A stretch of DNA of 64,000 nucleotides from Scopulibacillus daqui. GTDB taxonomy: Bacteria > Bacillota > Bacilli > Bacillales > Sporolactobacillaceae. Position numbers and translations under genes: made by a program. The stretch's first letter is position 1. Each line of letters begins with the position of its first letter. The notes below the pieces were generated by a model, which was given only the letters and a program-made list of their open reading frames with translations, was not told where the DNA came from and searched no databases. Below are positions 15,630 to 26,274 of this stretch, in pieces. Location: assembly GCF_016908855.1 (NCBI RefSeq), contig NZ_JAFBER010000006.1, positions 1-64,000 on the forward strand, written 5' to 3'.

Positions 15630-15726
15630 TTTTCCAGCTCCCTAATAGTTTGAATATTATTAAGTTATCACCTTTTTTGCAAAATTTCAAGAGGCTGACC
15701 CCCAAAAATCATCCTCCTATCTCTCT

Positions 15727-16773
15727 TTATGTTTGGGAGTTAAGGGCCGGCAATATCATTTGTTGATAAATCATTTTGGCTTCCCGCTCATCTTTTGTTC
15801 CGTGAATAAGCGCCCGGCCATCACGAAAAACGACGGCACGTTTGTCTCTAAGATGAACATTAATAAGAAAGTTATTCGCATCCACCTGATAATCTGATTG
15901 TTGAAACCAAGATGTCAGCTGGACAAAGTCAACGTCAAGTCCGCCTCCAGGTCTAATTTGAACAGTATCCCTTCCGCATAGCACGGTTGACTCAGTGTTT
16001 CTGTTAACATTTAAATAAGGATAAGTTGGATTTGACCCGCAAGACGGACAGTCTTCTCTTTTTAATTGATTAACTTTAATGCTGGACCATTCGTTATCCC
16101 ATAAATCTGTAAACACAAGTGTGGAACGCAATGATCGATCATCTTCGACTAAAATTTTAAGCGCCTCAACCGACTGTTGAGAACATACCCACTGGACAAT
16201 CGGCGCAATGACCCCTACTGTATCACATGTATCTCCGGCAAAAGGCACTTTGCCCATTAAACATTCAAAACAAGGCGTTTTTCCTGGAATAATGGTATAA
16301 GAAATCCCCGTGCTTCCTACACATCCGCCATAAACCCAAGGAACCTTAAACTTTTGCGAAATATCATTGATATACATGCGGGTTTCAAAGTTATCTGTTG
16401 CATCAATTATAACGTTAACATCCTGTATGATGTTTTGTATGTCGATGCCGAAAAAGTCAGCGATAATCGGAATTAACTCAACTTCAGCGTTTATTTGTTT
16501 TAAATGTTCGCAAGCCGCAACCGCCTTAGGCATTCTCCTTCGCGCATCTTCTTCTGTATAAAGCTGCTGACGCTGTAAATTCGACCATTCTACATAGTCT
16601 CTATCTACGATCGTAACCTTTCCCACGCCGCTGCGGACAAGTATCTCGCAAGCGCCGCTGCCGAGAGCTCCAGCCCCGATGACGAGCGCGTGTTTTCTCC
16701 TGATTTTCTCCTGTCCCGAAGCACCTATCGGCTTAAAAAGCATTTGTCTGGAATACCGATCAGTCAACGACAC
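15727..16773 (-). CDS. thiF: ThiF adenylyltransferase
   Basis: This is a 348-residue E1-like enzyme that adenylates the C-terminal Gly of ThiS before sulphur loading. The GTG at 16773 is used, with AAGGA inside the end of thiG. The nucleotide-binding motif is [17 protein letters not shown] (residues 31-47), followed by [13 protein letters not shown] and DATDNFETR. Zinc-binding Cys pairs are CFECLMG and CPSCG. The roughly 80-residue C-terminal tail is beyond the E1 core. It overlaps thiG by 14 nt and is the last gene of the operon. thiD, which follows in B. subtilis, is not here. Confidence 0.92.
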   Translation of the reverse strand: MSLTDRYSRQMLFKPIGASGQEKIRRKHALVIGAGALGSGACEILVRSGVGKVTIVDRDYVEWSNLQRQQLYTEEDARRRMPKAVAACEHLKQINAEVELIPIIADFFGIDIQNIIQDVNVIIDATDNFETRMYINDISQKFKVPWVYGGCVGSTGISYTIIPGKTPCFECLMGKVPFAGDTCDTVGVIAPIVQWVCSQQSVEALKILVEDDRSLRSTLVFTDLWDNEWSSIKVNQLKREDCPSCGSNPTYPYLNVNRNTESTVLCGRDTVQIRPGGGLDVDFVQLTSWFQQSDYQVDANNFLINVHLRDKRAVVFRDGRALIHGTKDEREAKMIYQQMILPALNSQT

Positions 16774-17530
16774 TCATTCCTTCAACCGGACTGCTTGGCA
16801 CAGCGGACAGCTTCTTCTCTATCCGTCCGGCCTCATATCCTAATCGTCCCGCCTCAACAGCCAGTTTCATCGCTTTAGCCATTTTGACAGGATCCTTCGC
16901 TCCGGACACTGCACTATTAAGCAGCACGCCATCTGCACCGAGCGACATCGCCGCCGCGGCATCAGCAGGTGAACCAATACCGGCATCAACAATGACCGGG
17001 ATATCTGCTTTGTCAATAATATATTGAAGATGAATAGGGTTTAACAGTCCGAGGCCCGATCCTATTGGTGAAGCTCCGGGCATGACCGCATGAACACCTA
17101 AATCTTCCAGTCTTTTGGCAAGGACGACATCATCCGATATATAAGGCAGCACGACAAACCCTTCAGATAAAAGAGTTTCACAAGCCCGGTAAGTTTCCAG
17201 CGGGTCTGGGAGCAGCGTTTCTTGATCGCCAATCACTTCCACTTTAATCATGTCGCACAATCCCGATGCTTTTGCCAGCCGGGCAATCCTAACCGCTTCT
17301 TCGGCATTTGCCGCGCCCGCAGTATTCGGAAGCAGCGTATATTGATCTGTATCAATCAACTCTAAAAAATTGGGCTGATCAGCGTCAAAAATATTCATCC
17401 GCCGAACGGCAAAAGTTAAAATTTCCGTTCCAGATTCAATCACCGCCTGCTTTTGTACATTGAAATCAGAAAATTTGCCTGTTCCTAATAACAGCCGAGA
17501 ATGAAACGTTTTATTTGCAATGGTTAACAT
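16760..17530 (-). CDS. thiG: Thiazole synthase ThiG
   Basis: This is a 256-residue TIM-barrel enzyme. It condenses 1-deoxy-D-xylulose 5-phosphate, dehydroglycine and ThiS-thiocarboxylate into the thiazole phosphate of thiamine. The start is [19 protein letters not shown]. The conserved TFAVRRMN contains the region of the catalytic Lys/Arg, and KVEVIGD carries the Lys that forms the imine. The glycine-rich phosphate sites ([13 protein letters not shown] and [14 protein letters not shown]) are clear. The ribosome site GGAGGCGG is also the coding sequence of the C-terminal Gly-Gly of ThiS. Confidence 0.95.
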   Translation of the reverse strand: MLTIANKTFHSRLLLGTGKFSDFNVQKQAVIESGTEILTFAVRRMNIFDADQPNFLELIDTDQYTLLPNTAGAANAEEAVRIARLAKASGLCDMIKVEVIGDQETLLPDPLETYRACETLLSEGFVVLPYISDDVVLAKRLEDLGVHAVMPGASPIGSGLGLLNPIHLQYIIDKADIPVIVDAGIGSPADAAAAMSLGADGVLLNSAVSGAKDPVKMAKAMKLAVEAGRLGYEAGRIEKKLSAVPSSPVEGMSVVD

Positions 17531-17531
17531 A

Positions 17532-17735
17532 TTAACCGCCTCCTACGAAATGGACAATTTCTATTTGATCGCCTTCATTTATTGTTCTTGTTTTATATGT
17601 CTTTCGGTCAATAATTTCTTTATTTTTTTCAACAATGGCCAGTTTATTTTCCAAATGGAAATGACTTAACAACTGTTCAATCGTTAAAATATCGTCTGGA
17701 AGATCAATGCTTTTGCCATTAACCCGAACTTTCAA
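17532..17735 (-). CDS. thiS: Sulphur carrier ThiS
   Basis: This is a 67-residue ubiquitin-like carrier ending in the essential Gly-Gly (HFVGGG). The TTG at 17735 follows GGAGGTGG and overlaps the thiO stop (TTGA). The C-terminal carboxylate is adenylated by ThiF and converted to the thiocarboxylate that donates sulphur to ThiG. Confidence 0.95.
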   Translation of the reverse strand: MKVRVNGKSIDLPDDILTIEQLLSHFHLENKLAIVEKNKEIIDRKTYKTRTINEGDQIEIVHFVGGG

Positions 17736-18868
17736 CGGGATGCCACCTCCTTATGCTGCTTCAATGACCGGCTTACATTAAATGGTTCAAGTTCAGGGGC
17801 ATCATTTCCCGATATGACCATATCAGCAACAAGTCTGCCTGTGATTGGGCTTAATAAAATGCCGTTCCGGTAATGGCCGGTCGCGTACATTAAACCGTCA
17901 ATTAAAGTATCCCGGCCAATATAAGGCATTCCGTCGTTAGTTTGAGGCCTTAATCCGCTCCAGGCGCGATTAAATTCAGCCTTGCTGAGAATCGGCAAAA
18001 TATCTATGGCTTGTTTAAGCAAGGACTGTACCCCGCCTGCCGTCACTGATTGGTCATATTCATAAGGTTTCATTGTAGCGCCGATAAATATTTCCCCGCC
18101 CCTTTTTGGTGCAATGTAGCATTTCTCCGTAAACAATGTTGATGTCAAGGCGGAAGAATCTGTTGTTACAGAAACCACTTCCCCTTTAACCGGATATATA
18201 TTGACTTGCGGTTGATGAGAGAACCACATATGGCTCCAAGCGCCGGCGGCAACAATCACCCATTGACTGCGATAAGTCCCCGCTGTTGTTTTAACGCCTT
18301 GAATGCGGCTATCCTTGACTTCCAAGTCAACAACGTCTGTATATTCCCGCAGTTTTGCACCGTAATGCATAGCTCCGCGGGCAAAGGCTTGGGTTAAATC
18401 AACAGGATGGACTTGTCCTTCATTCGGAAAGTAAAGACCGCCGACGGCAAGGTCAGATAGAGCCGGCACTTTTTCCCGGATCATATGCTGGCCGCCTAAA
18501 TCAACCGCTTCACCTTGGCTTTTCTGCCACTCAGCGATATCCGAAAGTTGTTTGAATTCACAAGGGTTAAAAGCAAGTTTTAAAGCGCCGCTTTTCATGT
18601 AGCCAATATCAATGCCTGTTAATTCCTTTAGTTCTTCCGACAAATGAGGGAACAAGCCGCGGCTCTTTCTTGCTAACTGAAATAACGGCCCATCCTCTTC
18701 AATTTCCGATTGAACGCCTAACATTCCTGCTGCGGCGCTCGACGCTTTTTCACCGATGCGATCCTTTTCAAAAAGTAAAACGCTATGTTTCTCTTTGGCC
18801 AAGTAATAGGCAATTGAACAGCCGATAACGCCGCCGCCAATAATGATCACGTCATGAACTTTCCCCAT
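17732..18868 (-). CDS. thiO: Glycine oxidase ThiO
   Basis: This is a 378-residue FAD-dependent oxidase that turns glycine into the imine needed by ThiG. The N-terminal FAD motif is IIIGGGVIGCSIAYYLAKE, followed by FEKDRIGEKASSAAAGML. The C-terminal FAD segment GHYRNGILLSPITG is typical of ThiO. It overlaps tenI by 17 nt, with GAGGAGGAG before the ATG. Using glycine rather than tyrosine (ThiH) fits an aerobic Bacillus-type pathway. Confidence 0.94.
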   Translation of the reverse strand: MGKVHDVIIIGGGVIGCSIAYYLAKEKHSVLLFEKDRIGEKASSAAAGMLGVQSEIEEDGPLFQLARKSRGLFPHLSEELKELTGIDIGYMKSGALKLAFNPCEFKQLSDIAEWQKSQGEAVDLGGQHMIREKVPALSDLAVGGLYFPNEGQVHPVDLTQAFARGAMHYGAKLREYTDVVDLEVKDSRIQGVKTTAGTYRSQWVIVAAGAWSHMWFSHQPQVNIYPVKGEVVSVTTDSSALTSTLFTEKCYIAPKRGGEIFIGATMKPYEYDQSVTAGGVQSLLKQAIDILPILSKAEFNRAWSGLRPQTNDGMPYIGRDTLIDGLMYATGHYRNGILLSPITGRLVADMVISGNDAPELEPFNVSRSLKQHKEVASR

Positions 18869-19475
18869 GCTTCTCCTCCTCCTTAAGCTGCCTTACATAC
18901 TCCTGACACATCCAAACGGGATCTTCGGCATTCATAATTCCTGACATGACGGCCACACCTAAAGCACCTGTTTGCCTTACACCATAGACCGATTCCGGAT
19001 GTATGCCGCCAATAGCAATGACCGGAATCGACACGGATTGCACGACATGCGACAGCTGTTCCAATCCCTTTCCTTCTAAGCCCGGTTTGCATGAAGTCGA
19101 AAAAACATTGCCGTAGAAAAGATAATCTGCATGTTGCTTTTCTTTTTTGACAGCTGTTTCTTTTGAATGAACGGAACACCCAACCACTAATTCAGGATAC
19201 AGCCGTTTCACTTCTTCTGGGTTCGGCCCCTTCTCTGGAAGGTGAACGCCTTTTAACCCTAATTCGCCTGCGGCTTCGGCATATGTATTAGCAATGATTT
19301 TATTTTTAGGAATACCGTGTTTCAGAAGAATTCGAACAAATTGAATATATGCTTGTTGAGAGAGAGTTTTTTCTCTCACATGCACAGCTGTTACAAAAGG
19401 GATTATGCCTTTTATTTTTAAAGCTGCTTGGTGCGCTGAATCCTTGCCTGTTGTAATGACATGAAGTTCTCCCAC
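18852..19475 (-). CDS. tenI: Thiazole tautomerase TenI
   Basis: This is a 207-residue TIM-barrel protein related to thiamine phosphate synthase (ThiE). TenI aromatises the thiazole made by ThiG. The GTG start follows GAGGGTGG. The phosphate loop IPVIAIGGIHPESV and GVAVMSGIMNAEDP are visible. ThiE-specific features for joining the pyrimidine are weak. Being first in a thiO-S-G-F operon favours TenI over ThiE. Confidence 0.88.
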   Translation of the reverse strand: MGELHVITTGKDSAHQAALKIKGIIPFVTAVHVREKTLSQQAYIQFVRILLKHGIPKNKIIANTYAEAAGELGLKGVHLPEKGPNPEEVKRLYPELVVGCSVHSKETAVKKEKQHADYLFYGNVFSTSCKPGLEGKGLEQLSHVVQSVSIPVIAIGGIHPESVYGVRQTGALGVAVMSGIMNAEDPVWMCQEYVRQLKEEEKHGESS

Positions 19476-19603
19476 GCTTCCACCCTCTTAATAAATAAGA
19501 AAACTCGGCTGGTGCTAATAATTAACTGCCCGGTGCTCAAGAAGTCTTTTTTGCTCTGTTTGCCAGAGTCGCTTTATTGCCGGGACAGAATTTCTGATAG
19601 TAT

Positions 19604-19631
19604 AAAAAAACCGCTTTCTAAGAAAGCGGTT
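19604..19631 (-). terminator. Terminator controlled by the TPP riboswitch
   Basis: AACCGCTTTCT and AGAAAGCGGTT pair, followed on the minus strand by TTTTTTT. It lies between the aptamer and tenI, the position of a transcription-termination expression platform. Confidence 0.8.
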
Positions 19632-19661
19632 GACTACTTCAACTAGACATACAGCTGCTGT

Positions 19662-19756
19662 ATTTAGCCTCCACTTTCCTACGCTGGTACAAACCAGATC
19701 AGGTTCTAGGGTTCGGAAATATCCGTCTCAGCCTCATCAGGCACCCCTAGCAGAGT
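19662..19756 (-). ncRNA. TPP riboswitch for the thiazole operon
   Basis: On the minus strand the conserved TPP aptamer blocks appear in order: CTAGGGGTGCC, GGCTGAGA, GAACCTGATCTGG, then CCAGCGTAGGAAAGTGGAG. It precedes tenI-thiOSGF, and a terminator lies just downstream, so thiamine diphosphate should stop transcription. Confidence 0.95.
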
Positions 19757-19838
19757 TACTTCGTTATTTTGCTAAGTTAAGAGTAACATAAAATATTTTT
19801 GTTGGGAATGCCTTTTGGAAAAAGTTTTTCCATATAAA

Positions 19839-19864
19839 ATAAGCTGCCTGAAAAGACAGCTTAT
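19839..19864 (-). terminator. Terminator of pbuX
   Basis: ATAAGCTG and CAGCTTAT pair. On the minus strand the stem is followed by TTTATATGG-type T-rich sequence, 17 nt after the stop. Confidence 0.6.
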
Positions 19865-19880
19865 AAAATAAAAACATGTG

Positions 19881-21206
19881 TCAGCGGGCATGCGCCTCTT
19901 CAGCATACGCCGCAGCTTTCGATTCCGAATGCTTTTCAGCTTTCTTAAATTTCACGTTAAAGATCAGATTCAATAAAATCGCTGTAACGCTCCCGGCAAC
20001 TATGCCATTATTCGTTAAGAGCTGAATGCCGCTTGGAAGCTGCTTAAACAAATCAGGCTGTACGGACACTCCTAAGCCTAAACCAACCGAACAGGCAATG
20101 ATCAATAAATTTTCATGCCGATTGAAGTCTACACGGCTTAACATCCGGATGCCGCTTGCAACGACCATGCCGAACATGGCAACCATGGCTCCGCCTAAAA
20201 CCGAACTCGGAATCAACGTCGTAAAGGCGCTGATTTTCGGAATGAAACCTAATATGATCATCATTAAGCCGCAAACAACAATAACTTTTCTTGATTTCAC
20301 TTTAGATAATTGGATTAATCCGACATTTTGCGAAAAAGTCGTATACGGCAAAGCATTAAATAATGAGCCGATAATGGTTGCCAAGCCTTCTGAGCGGTAG
20401 CCGCGTTCAAGAGCCTTATCATCTAAAGGCTGTTCACAAATCTCACTTAATGCAAAGAAGACGCCTGTTGATTCTATCAGACTGACAATCGCCACAATAG
20501 TCATTGTTAATATTGCACTTAAGTGGAATGACGGTGCGCTGAAATGCAGCGGTTCAAGCATATGGAACCAGCTGGCTTCCTTAACTGGGGATAAATCAAC
20601 CATGCCCATGAAGTATGCAGCAATCGTACCGCCGACTAATCCGATTAATATAGATATAGAACGTATAAATCCCTTAAACAACCTGTTCATGATAACGATG
20701 AAAAGTAAAACGCCAAATGAAAGCGCAAGATTTTTTAGGCTTCCAAAATCATGAGAACCTTGCCCGCCGGCCATATTTGCAATCGCTGTTGGAATAAGCG
20801 TTATCCCTATCACTGTTACAACTGTTCCAATCACGATCGGCGGAAATAGTTTAATAACTTTGCCAAAGAACTTGGCAAGAATGAATACAATCATGCCTGA
20901 TACTAAAATCGCGCCGTAAATGCCTGAAAGACCGAACTGTTTGCCAATCGCAATCATTGGCGCAACAGCGGTAAATGTACATCCAAGGACAACCGGCAAA
21001 CCAACGCCAAACCATTTATTTTTCCATACTTGCAGCAATGTTGCCAGCCCGCTCGCCGCTAAATCAACTGAAACTAGATAGGTTAGATCTTTTGCATCCA
21101 TGCCCATCGCCCCGCCAATAATCAGAGGGACAATAACAGCTCCTGCATACATAGCTAAAACATGCTGGATGCTCAGAGATAATAGTTTTCCAGGTTGAAG
21201 TTTCAT
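19881..21206 (-). CDS. pbuX: Xanthine permease PbuX
   Basis: This is a 441-residue NCS2-family (nucleobase:cation symporter-2) permease with about 14 hydrophobic segments. HVLAMYAGAVIVPLIIGGA near the N-terminus, FGVGLPVVLGCTFTAVAP and the loop EICEQPLDDKALERGYRSEG are typical. Linkage to xpt, 17 nt upstream, behind a guanine riboswitch gives the xanthine assignment. AGGGGAG lies nine bases before the ATG. Confidence 0.93.
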   Translation of the reverse strand: MKLQPGKLLSLSIQHVLAMYAGAVIVPLIIGGAMGMDAKDLTYLVSVDLAASGLATLLQVWKNKWFGVGLPVVLGCTFTAVAPMIAIGKQFGLSGIYGAILVSGMIVFILAKFFGKVIKLFPPIVIGTVVTVIGITLIPTAIANMAGGQGSHDFGSLKNLALSFGVLLFIVIMNRLFKGFIRSISILIGLVGGTIAAYFMGMVDLSPVKEASWFHMLEPLHFSAPSFHLSAILTMTIVAIVSLIESTGVFFALSEICEQPLDDKALERGYRSEGLATIIGSLFNALPYTTFSQNVGLIQLSKVKSRKVIVVCGLMMIILGFIPKISAFTTLIPSSVLGGAMVAMFGMVVASGIRMLSRVDFNRHENLLIIACSVGLGLGVSVQPDLFKQLPSGIQLLTNNGIVAGSVTAILLNLIFNVKFKKAEKHSESKAAAYAEEAHAR

Positions 21207-21223
21207 GGCTTAAGTCTCCCCTT

Positions 21224-21811
<588 letters not shown>

Positions 21812-21848
21812 TTAAGCTGCCTCCCATAACATATTTGCAAAACAAAAA

Positions 21849-21890
21849 GCCCAAGGAGCCTCTTACATTGAGTGAGACTGCTCCTTGGGC
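21849..21890 (-). terminator. Terminator controlled by the guanine riboswitch
   Basis: GCCCAAGGAGC and GCTCCTTGGGC form a strong stem followed on the minus strand by TTTTTGTTTT. It lies between the aptamer and xpt. Confidence 0.85.
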
Positions 21891-21942
21891 AATGTTTGTA
21901 AATAAAATAAAACAAACGGCGACAAAAGACCATTGTTATATC

Positions 21943-22013
21943 CCACTCGTAGTCAGATTATTTACGGTAATCTGGTAGAGACTTGCGGGCCATATTCCCG
22001 CGATTATACGAGG
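21943..22013 (-). ncRNA. Guanine-type purine riboswitch
   Basis: On the minus strand the aptamer has P1 (CTCGTA/TACGAG), ATAATCGCGGG, AATATGG, CCCGCAAGTCTCTACC, a P3 hairpin (CAGATTA/TAATCTG) and CTGACTACGAG. The junction base in GACTACG is C, the guanine/hypoxanthine-specific form, not the T of adenine switches. It precedes xpt-pbuX. Confidence 0.95.
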
Positions 22014-22170
22014 ATTCATTTATGTCGTTTTTTGTTGTAATGTATTTGTATTATAACGCAATTTAAACAAAATGAACAAGATGTCAGATTAAGTTTAAAT
22101 TTTCAGTTGATATATCTCTTTCATTCGCATGCCGTTTAAAAAAATGCTCTTAAGATATAACCGATGGGGT

Positions 22171-24840
22171 CTATCCTTCTTTTGTGGATAATACAGCAGC
22201 ATCGGGACTTTCTAAGACTGCTATCTCACCTCTCGCACCATCCACTCGAATGAACTGTCCGCTCTTAATTTCCTTTGTCGCTTTGTCGACGCCGACAACT
22301 GCAGGAATCCCAAATTCACGCGCAACGACAGTGCCGTGAGTCATTAATCCGCCCACTTCCATAACAAGGCCTTTCGCTTGCTGGAATAGCGGCGTCCATC
22401 CCGGATCAGTAAAAGGGGCCACTAATATTTCATTTGGTTTAAGCGAGGCTCTGCTCGGGTCCAGTACAACCTTTGCGTATCCTTCGGCGACACCCGGCGA
22501 AACAGGGGTGCCGTAAAGCAATCCTTCAATCGCCTCAGGCTCTTCTTTTCTTGCGATAATCACTTCCCCTTCACTTGTTATAACCCGCGGCGGCGTTAGA
22601 CGTTTGTAATGATTATAGTATGCCTTGCGAGAAGCAATCAACTGCCGTACGTCCTCACAGAGCTCTCCTTTCAGAAGCTCCTTCAATTCTTGAATCTTTA
22701 AGAAAAACACATCGTTTTTAGTTTGAAGAATGTCTTTTTCAACAAGAGTTTCAGCTTCTTTTAGAATCGCTCGCTTAAATAAATCTAGATGCTGTATAAT
22801 AACAAATTTGTGATGCTCCCTTAATCCCATGAAATTTCGATATACGTCAATCACGTGCGACATTATTTTTACTTTAAAACTGCCGTCTTTAGTATGTCGC
22901 AAACTGGAAATAATGCGCTCTCGAGCCTCCTTCGCTTCAATTTCCCCTTCGAGAAAGCGCTTTCTATGTTCTCCAGGTTTCACGTTCTTTGTATGACCTA
23001 GGATTGAGGAAACGAGCATATAAGGATTCTCGTACCAACGCATACTTGCCAAATCAATTTCGCCCGGACAGCGCATTCCGTATAACTGTAAGAAACGGTC
23101 AAGTTCTTTTCGGAAGGCAGCTCCTCCCTTAACGGATTCTAACCCATCATAAAAAGAATCTTCTCTTGCGGTTTCTAAGTATTGAACCAATTCCGGGTAA
23201 GAACGCGCTGTATCAGCCAAATCGCCGATCATAAGCCCCATCTCTCCAGTGACATTATTCGGAAGAGATTTAAATAAACATTGGATATCTTCTGTATCTT
23301 CAAGCCATAGCTTTGCAAGCGTTTTAAGCAGATTGTCGGCTATCATGCCGGAAACCGCATAATGGATATCATGAGGCCCGAGGTTTTTCAACAGGTTTCG
23401 GCTCTCTTCTTCTATAGCCTCAATCCGATCAGGGCCATTTGTCTTTTCGAGCCTGCTTTGGCAATTGATAAGGCTTTTTTTCCTGAATGCTTCAACTTTA
23501 TCGTTCGCTGTTTCACCATTTTCACCCTCGATCAAATCTTTGAGTATTTTAGTAGCCATGACCGGATGAGATATCATGGTTTGTTCCGGCTTCCCAACAG
23601 ACCGGCTGTGGAATGCTTCACGCCGCATCACTTCTAATAATGATCGGCTCATTGATTCATCCATGCTTTTCAGGAACAGGGGAATCATAAATTGGCTTTG
23701 TTCGCTGTTAAGAACATTTGTATAATCAATAAATAATCTGCCGCCCGCTTCAACCAATCTGCTTGGATTATCGTTATGCTGCACAATAAGTTTCCAGAGC
23801 GATATGCCGGCCGGCGATATAGGATCGGTCATCATTTGCTGGTGTCCGAATGATAGAAATACGCGAAGATGATGATCCAGCGCTTCCGGAACTGGATAAA
23901 GCGTCGTTATCGGCCTTGTTTGAACAATATAAAATTGTCCGTTAATAAAGCACCATTCAATATCTTGTTCTCGTCCATAATGTTTTTCAATACTTTTGCC
24001 CAAATTCGCTAATTCTACAATTTTATCATCTGTTAGCGCTTGCTTTTTTCTTTCATTGAAAGGTATTTCTTTTGAAACAACGCCGCCATTTGACGATGGA
24101 ACGATGGCGGTCTCTTTTTTCGATACTTGCTTTTTGACAATTTCACCGAAACGAACCTGATATAAATCCGGGGAGACAAGTCCCGAAACAATAGCCTCTC
24201 CTAACCCAAAACTGGCATCAATAGAAATCGTATGTCTATTCCCAGTAACAGGATCAGCGGTGAACATAACGCCTGAAATTTCAGGATTGATCATTTTTTG
24301 AACAACTACCGAAATTTTAACAGCCCGATGATCAAACCCATTTCTCATTCTGTATAGAATAGCCCGGTCTGAATAAAGTGAAGCCCAGCATTTTTTTACA
24401 GCCTCAAATAACTGTTCCTCCCCTTTAACATTCAAATAAGTATCCTGCTGACCCGCAAAAGAAACATCCGGCAAATCTTCAGCTGTTGCACTGGAACGAA
24501 CAGCATAGGCATTTTCGCTCCCTAATTCTCTGCATGCCTTAGAAATATCTGAAGCAATATCACTGCGAATAGGCTTTAATTGGATTTGATCTCGAATTTG
24601 TTTTGCTGTTTCTTTAATTTTTTCCTTTGAATCATCATTGAATTGTTTGAGCTGTTCAATAAGTTCATTTATTTCTGGCGAATGATCGACAACCGTCTGA
24701 TATGCAGCGGTCGTGATGCAAAAGCCCGGCGGTATTGGAAAGCCCGCCTTTGTCATTTCACCAAGATTTGCCCCTTTTCCTCCGGCATGCTGAATGAGTG
24801 ATTTGTCAATTTCTTTAAAGTGCATCACGTATTGAACCAA
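22171..24840 (-). CDS. Rifampicin phosphotransferase-like (PEP synthase family)
   Basis: This is an 889-residue protein. The TTG at 24840 is preferred because AAGGGAG lies nine bases before it. Residues 1-320 are an ATP-grasp PPDK-type domain (HAGGKGANLGEM; YAVRSSATAEDLPDVSFAGQQDTYLNV). The long middle is the family's substrate-binding region. The C-terminal swivelling His domain contains GGLMTHGTVVAREFGIPAVVG, with the phospho-His near residue 835. In true PEP synthases this motif carries Cys before His; Thr-His is the rifampicin phosphotransferase pattern. B. subtilis 'pps' belongs to the same group. It probably transfers the ATP beta-phosphate to rifamycins. Substrate assignment is by motif only. 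Confidence 0.8.
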   Translation of the reverse strand: MVQYVMHFKEIDKSLIQHAGGKGANLGEMTKAGFPIPPGFCITTAAYQTVVDHSPEINELIEQLKQFNDDSKEKIKETAKQIRDQIQLKPIRSDIASDISKACRELGSENAYAVRSSATAEDLPDVSFAGQQDTYLNVKGEEQLFEAVKKCWASLYSDRAILYRMRNGFDHRAVKISVVVQKMINPEISGVMFTADPVTGNRHTISIDASFGLGEAIVSGLVSPDLYQVRFGEIVKKQVSKKETAIVPSSNGGVVSKEIPFNERKKQALTDDKIVELANLGKSIEKHYGREQDIEWCFINGQFYIVQTRPITTLYPVPEALDHHLRVFLSFGHQQMMTDPISPAGISLWKLIVQHNDNPSRLVEAGGRLFIDYTNVLNSEQSQFMIPLFLKSMDESMSRSLLEVMRREAFHSRSVGKPEQTMISHPVMATKILKDLIEGENGETANDKVEAFRKKSLINCQSRLEKTNGPDRIEAIEEESRNLLKNLGPHDIHYAVSGMIADNLLKTLAKLWLEDTEDIQCLFKSLPNNVTGEMGLMIGDLADTARSYPELVQYLETAREDSFYDGLESVKGGAAFRKELDRFLQLYGMRCPGEIDLASMRWYENPYMLVSSILGHTKNVKPGEHRKRFLEGEIEAKEARERIISSLRHTKDGSFKVKIMSHVIDVYRNFMGLREHHKFVIIQHLDLFKRAILKEAETLVEKDILQTKNDVFFLKIQELKELLKGELCEDVRQLIASRKAYYNHYKRLTPPRVITSEGEVIIARKEEPEAIEGLLYGTPVSPGVAEGYAKVVLDPSRASLKPNEILVAPFTDPGWTPLFQQAKGLVMEVGGLMTHGTVVAREFGIPAVVGVDKATKEIKSGQFIRVDGARGEIAVLESPDAAVLSTKEG

Positions 24841-25054
24841 TAACTTCAACTCCCTTCATCCTTTTATATGTCACATAGACCCTCATCAATAACTCAAAAC
24901 ATGGATGTGACCACCTGTGCCTTGAACCCTGTCGCTAATGAACTATATGTTAAATAAGTAACAAATTGTTAATTATAATTTTATCAAGCGACAATTATCG
25001 TGTTCAATCATCATTTTCCATTATTTTGTCAATTAATGGACAAAATCTTTGGGA
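24841..25054. other. Intergenic, nothing recognised
   Basis: This AT-rich gap upstream of the phosphotransferase gene should hold its promoter. I see no clear conserved element. Confidence 0.4.
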
Positions 25055-25195
25055 ATGTTCATCATTTTACAAAACAGGAGATATTTACTATATGAGGAAA
25101 GCAGGATCTTAGAATCAGTCGGACGCAAAAAAATGATTGATAAATTCCAAGTTGCATTTATGAAAATTAAATGGATGATAAATGATATTTTTTAA
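25055..25195 (+). CDS. Possible 46-residue ORF
   Basis: A frame from the ATG at 25055 encodes MFIILQNRRYLLYEESRILE and then a basic, helical tail (IDKFQVAFMKIKWMINDIF). There is no good ribosome site (GGGA directly abuts the start), and an internal ATG is equally weak. It could be the end of a degraded gene. The rest of the gap to 25397 shows nothing. Confidence 0.2.
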   Translation: MFIILQNRRYLLYEESRILESVGRKKMIDKFQVAFMKIKWMINDIF

Positions 25196-25397
25196 TTAAT
25201 CATTAAATTTTTCCTGGCATTTTCAATCTACTAACTCCGAAGAAAATGAGAATAACAATTACTAAACCAAAATATTTTGATTAAAAAAAGTTTCCAATGA
25301 TATAAAATAAGGCTAAGAATACCCAAATTGCACAATTATAATTAGCGATCTGCTATTTTATTATTACAACTATTATTTTTTCAGTAGGAGAAAAATA

Positions 25398-25760
25398 ATG
25401 AAAAAATGGATTTTGAGTGTTTTTGCAATCATTTTAGTGTTAGGGATAGTATCGTTTTATTTTAATTCCGGTTTTAAAATGAGATCTGACTTTGAGAAGA
25501 GTATAAATCATATGATTCAAGAAAAGGATAAACAGGCTATTAGTCGTGTTACTCATGATAGAAAAACCTACGACTTTTTAATGAAGCTTCCAAAAGGAAC
25601 TACTTGTAAAAAGTCATCAGATGCACAAGGAAGCGATGGTAAAACAGTTTATTTTGTAACAGATTTAGATAATAAAAACATAGGTCTATATATAAAAAAA
25701 GAAAACCGTTTTTTAAGTAATTTATTTCCTAAATGGGAAGTAGTAAGTATACGTCTATAA
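25398..25760 (+). CDS. Secreted or membrane-anchored small protein, unknown
   Basis: This is a 120-residue protein with AGGAG eight bases before the ATG. Residues 3-22 are a hydrophobic signal or anchor (WILSVFAIILVLGIVSFYF). The remaining 95 residues form a charged alpha plus beta domain (KSINHMIQEKDKQAISRVTHD, then TVYFVTDLDNKNIGLYIKK). It is lysine-rich and AT-rich, like the other small genes here. No family is recognised. Confidence 0.6.
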   Translation: MKKWILSVFAIILVLGIVSFYFNSGFKMRSDFEKSINHMIQEKDKQAISRVTHDRKTYDFLMKLPKGTTCKKSSDAQGSDGKTVYFVTDLDNKNIGLYIKKENRFLSNLFPKWEVVSIRL

Positions 25761-25863
25761 GTACAAATTTTCATAGATTTGCCCCCCTTTTTAATTGTAT
25801 AATTTTGTTCTAATGTATTTATACCGAAAATTTACGCAAAATAAAGGGATGTGAGTAAATATT

Positions 25864-26034
25864 TTGATCAAATTAAAGAAAAAATTACCTTTAATAGGGA
25901 CAATATTTATAGGCGTGATAACCTTAGTAAACATTTTTTTTAGAGGTGAAGTTTGGGCTAATGCCCTTAGCATAGTTCTATTTTTAGTGATATTGATTTT
26001 ATTTTTGATTACAAAAAATACATCAGAGAATTAA
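25864..26034 (+). CDS. Short two-segment membrane protein
   Basis: This 56-residue frame starts at a TTG (25864) nine bases after GGGATGTGA, a near match to the ribosome-binding consensus. It has a basic N-terminus (IKLKKK) and two membrane helices (LPLIGTIFIGVITLVNIFF; NALSIVLFLVILILFLI). It directly follows the 25398 gene and could be co-transcribed with it. Its function is unknown. The 240 bases after it contain no further gene I can support. Confidence 0.45.
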   Translation: MIKLKKKLPLIGTIFIGVITLVNIFFRGEVWANALSIVLFLVILILFLITKNTSEN

Positions 26035-26274
26035 TCTTGTACATCACTAACCAATAAAATGTATCACATTGTTAATTATTGTTATGTTGTAAATCTATAT
26101 CAGAATATTCGCGAGTAATTTACCGAGAAGAAATTAAATTGCCCAACCTCCTCTTAACCATATCTAAAGATTAGGTGCAGAAGCTATATTTTGAATTTCT
26201 TGTAATATCAATTATTGTAACTTTGACAATGGATACTAAATTTTTTTTGGTTATTTTCCTTTTTTGAAAGGCAT

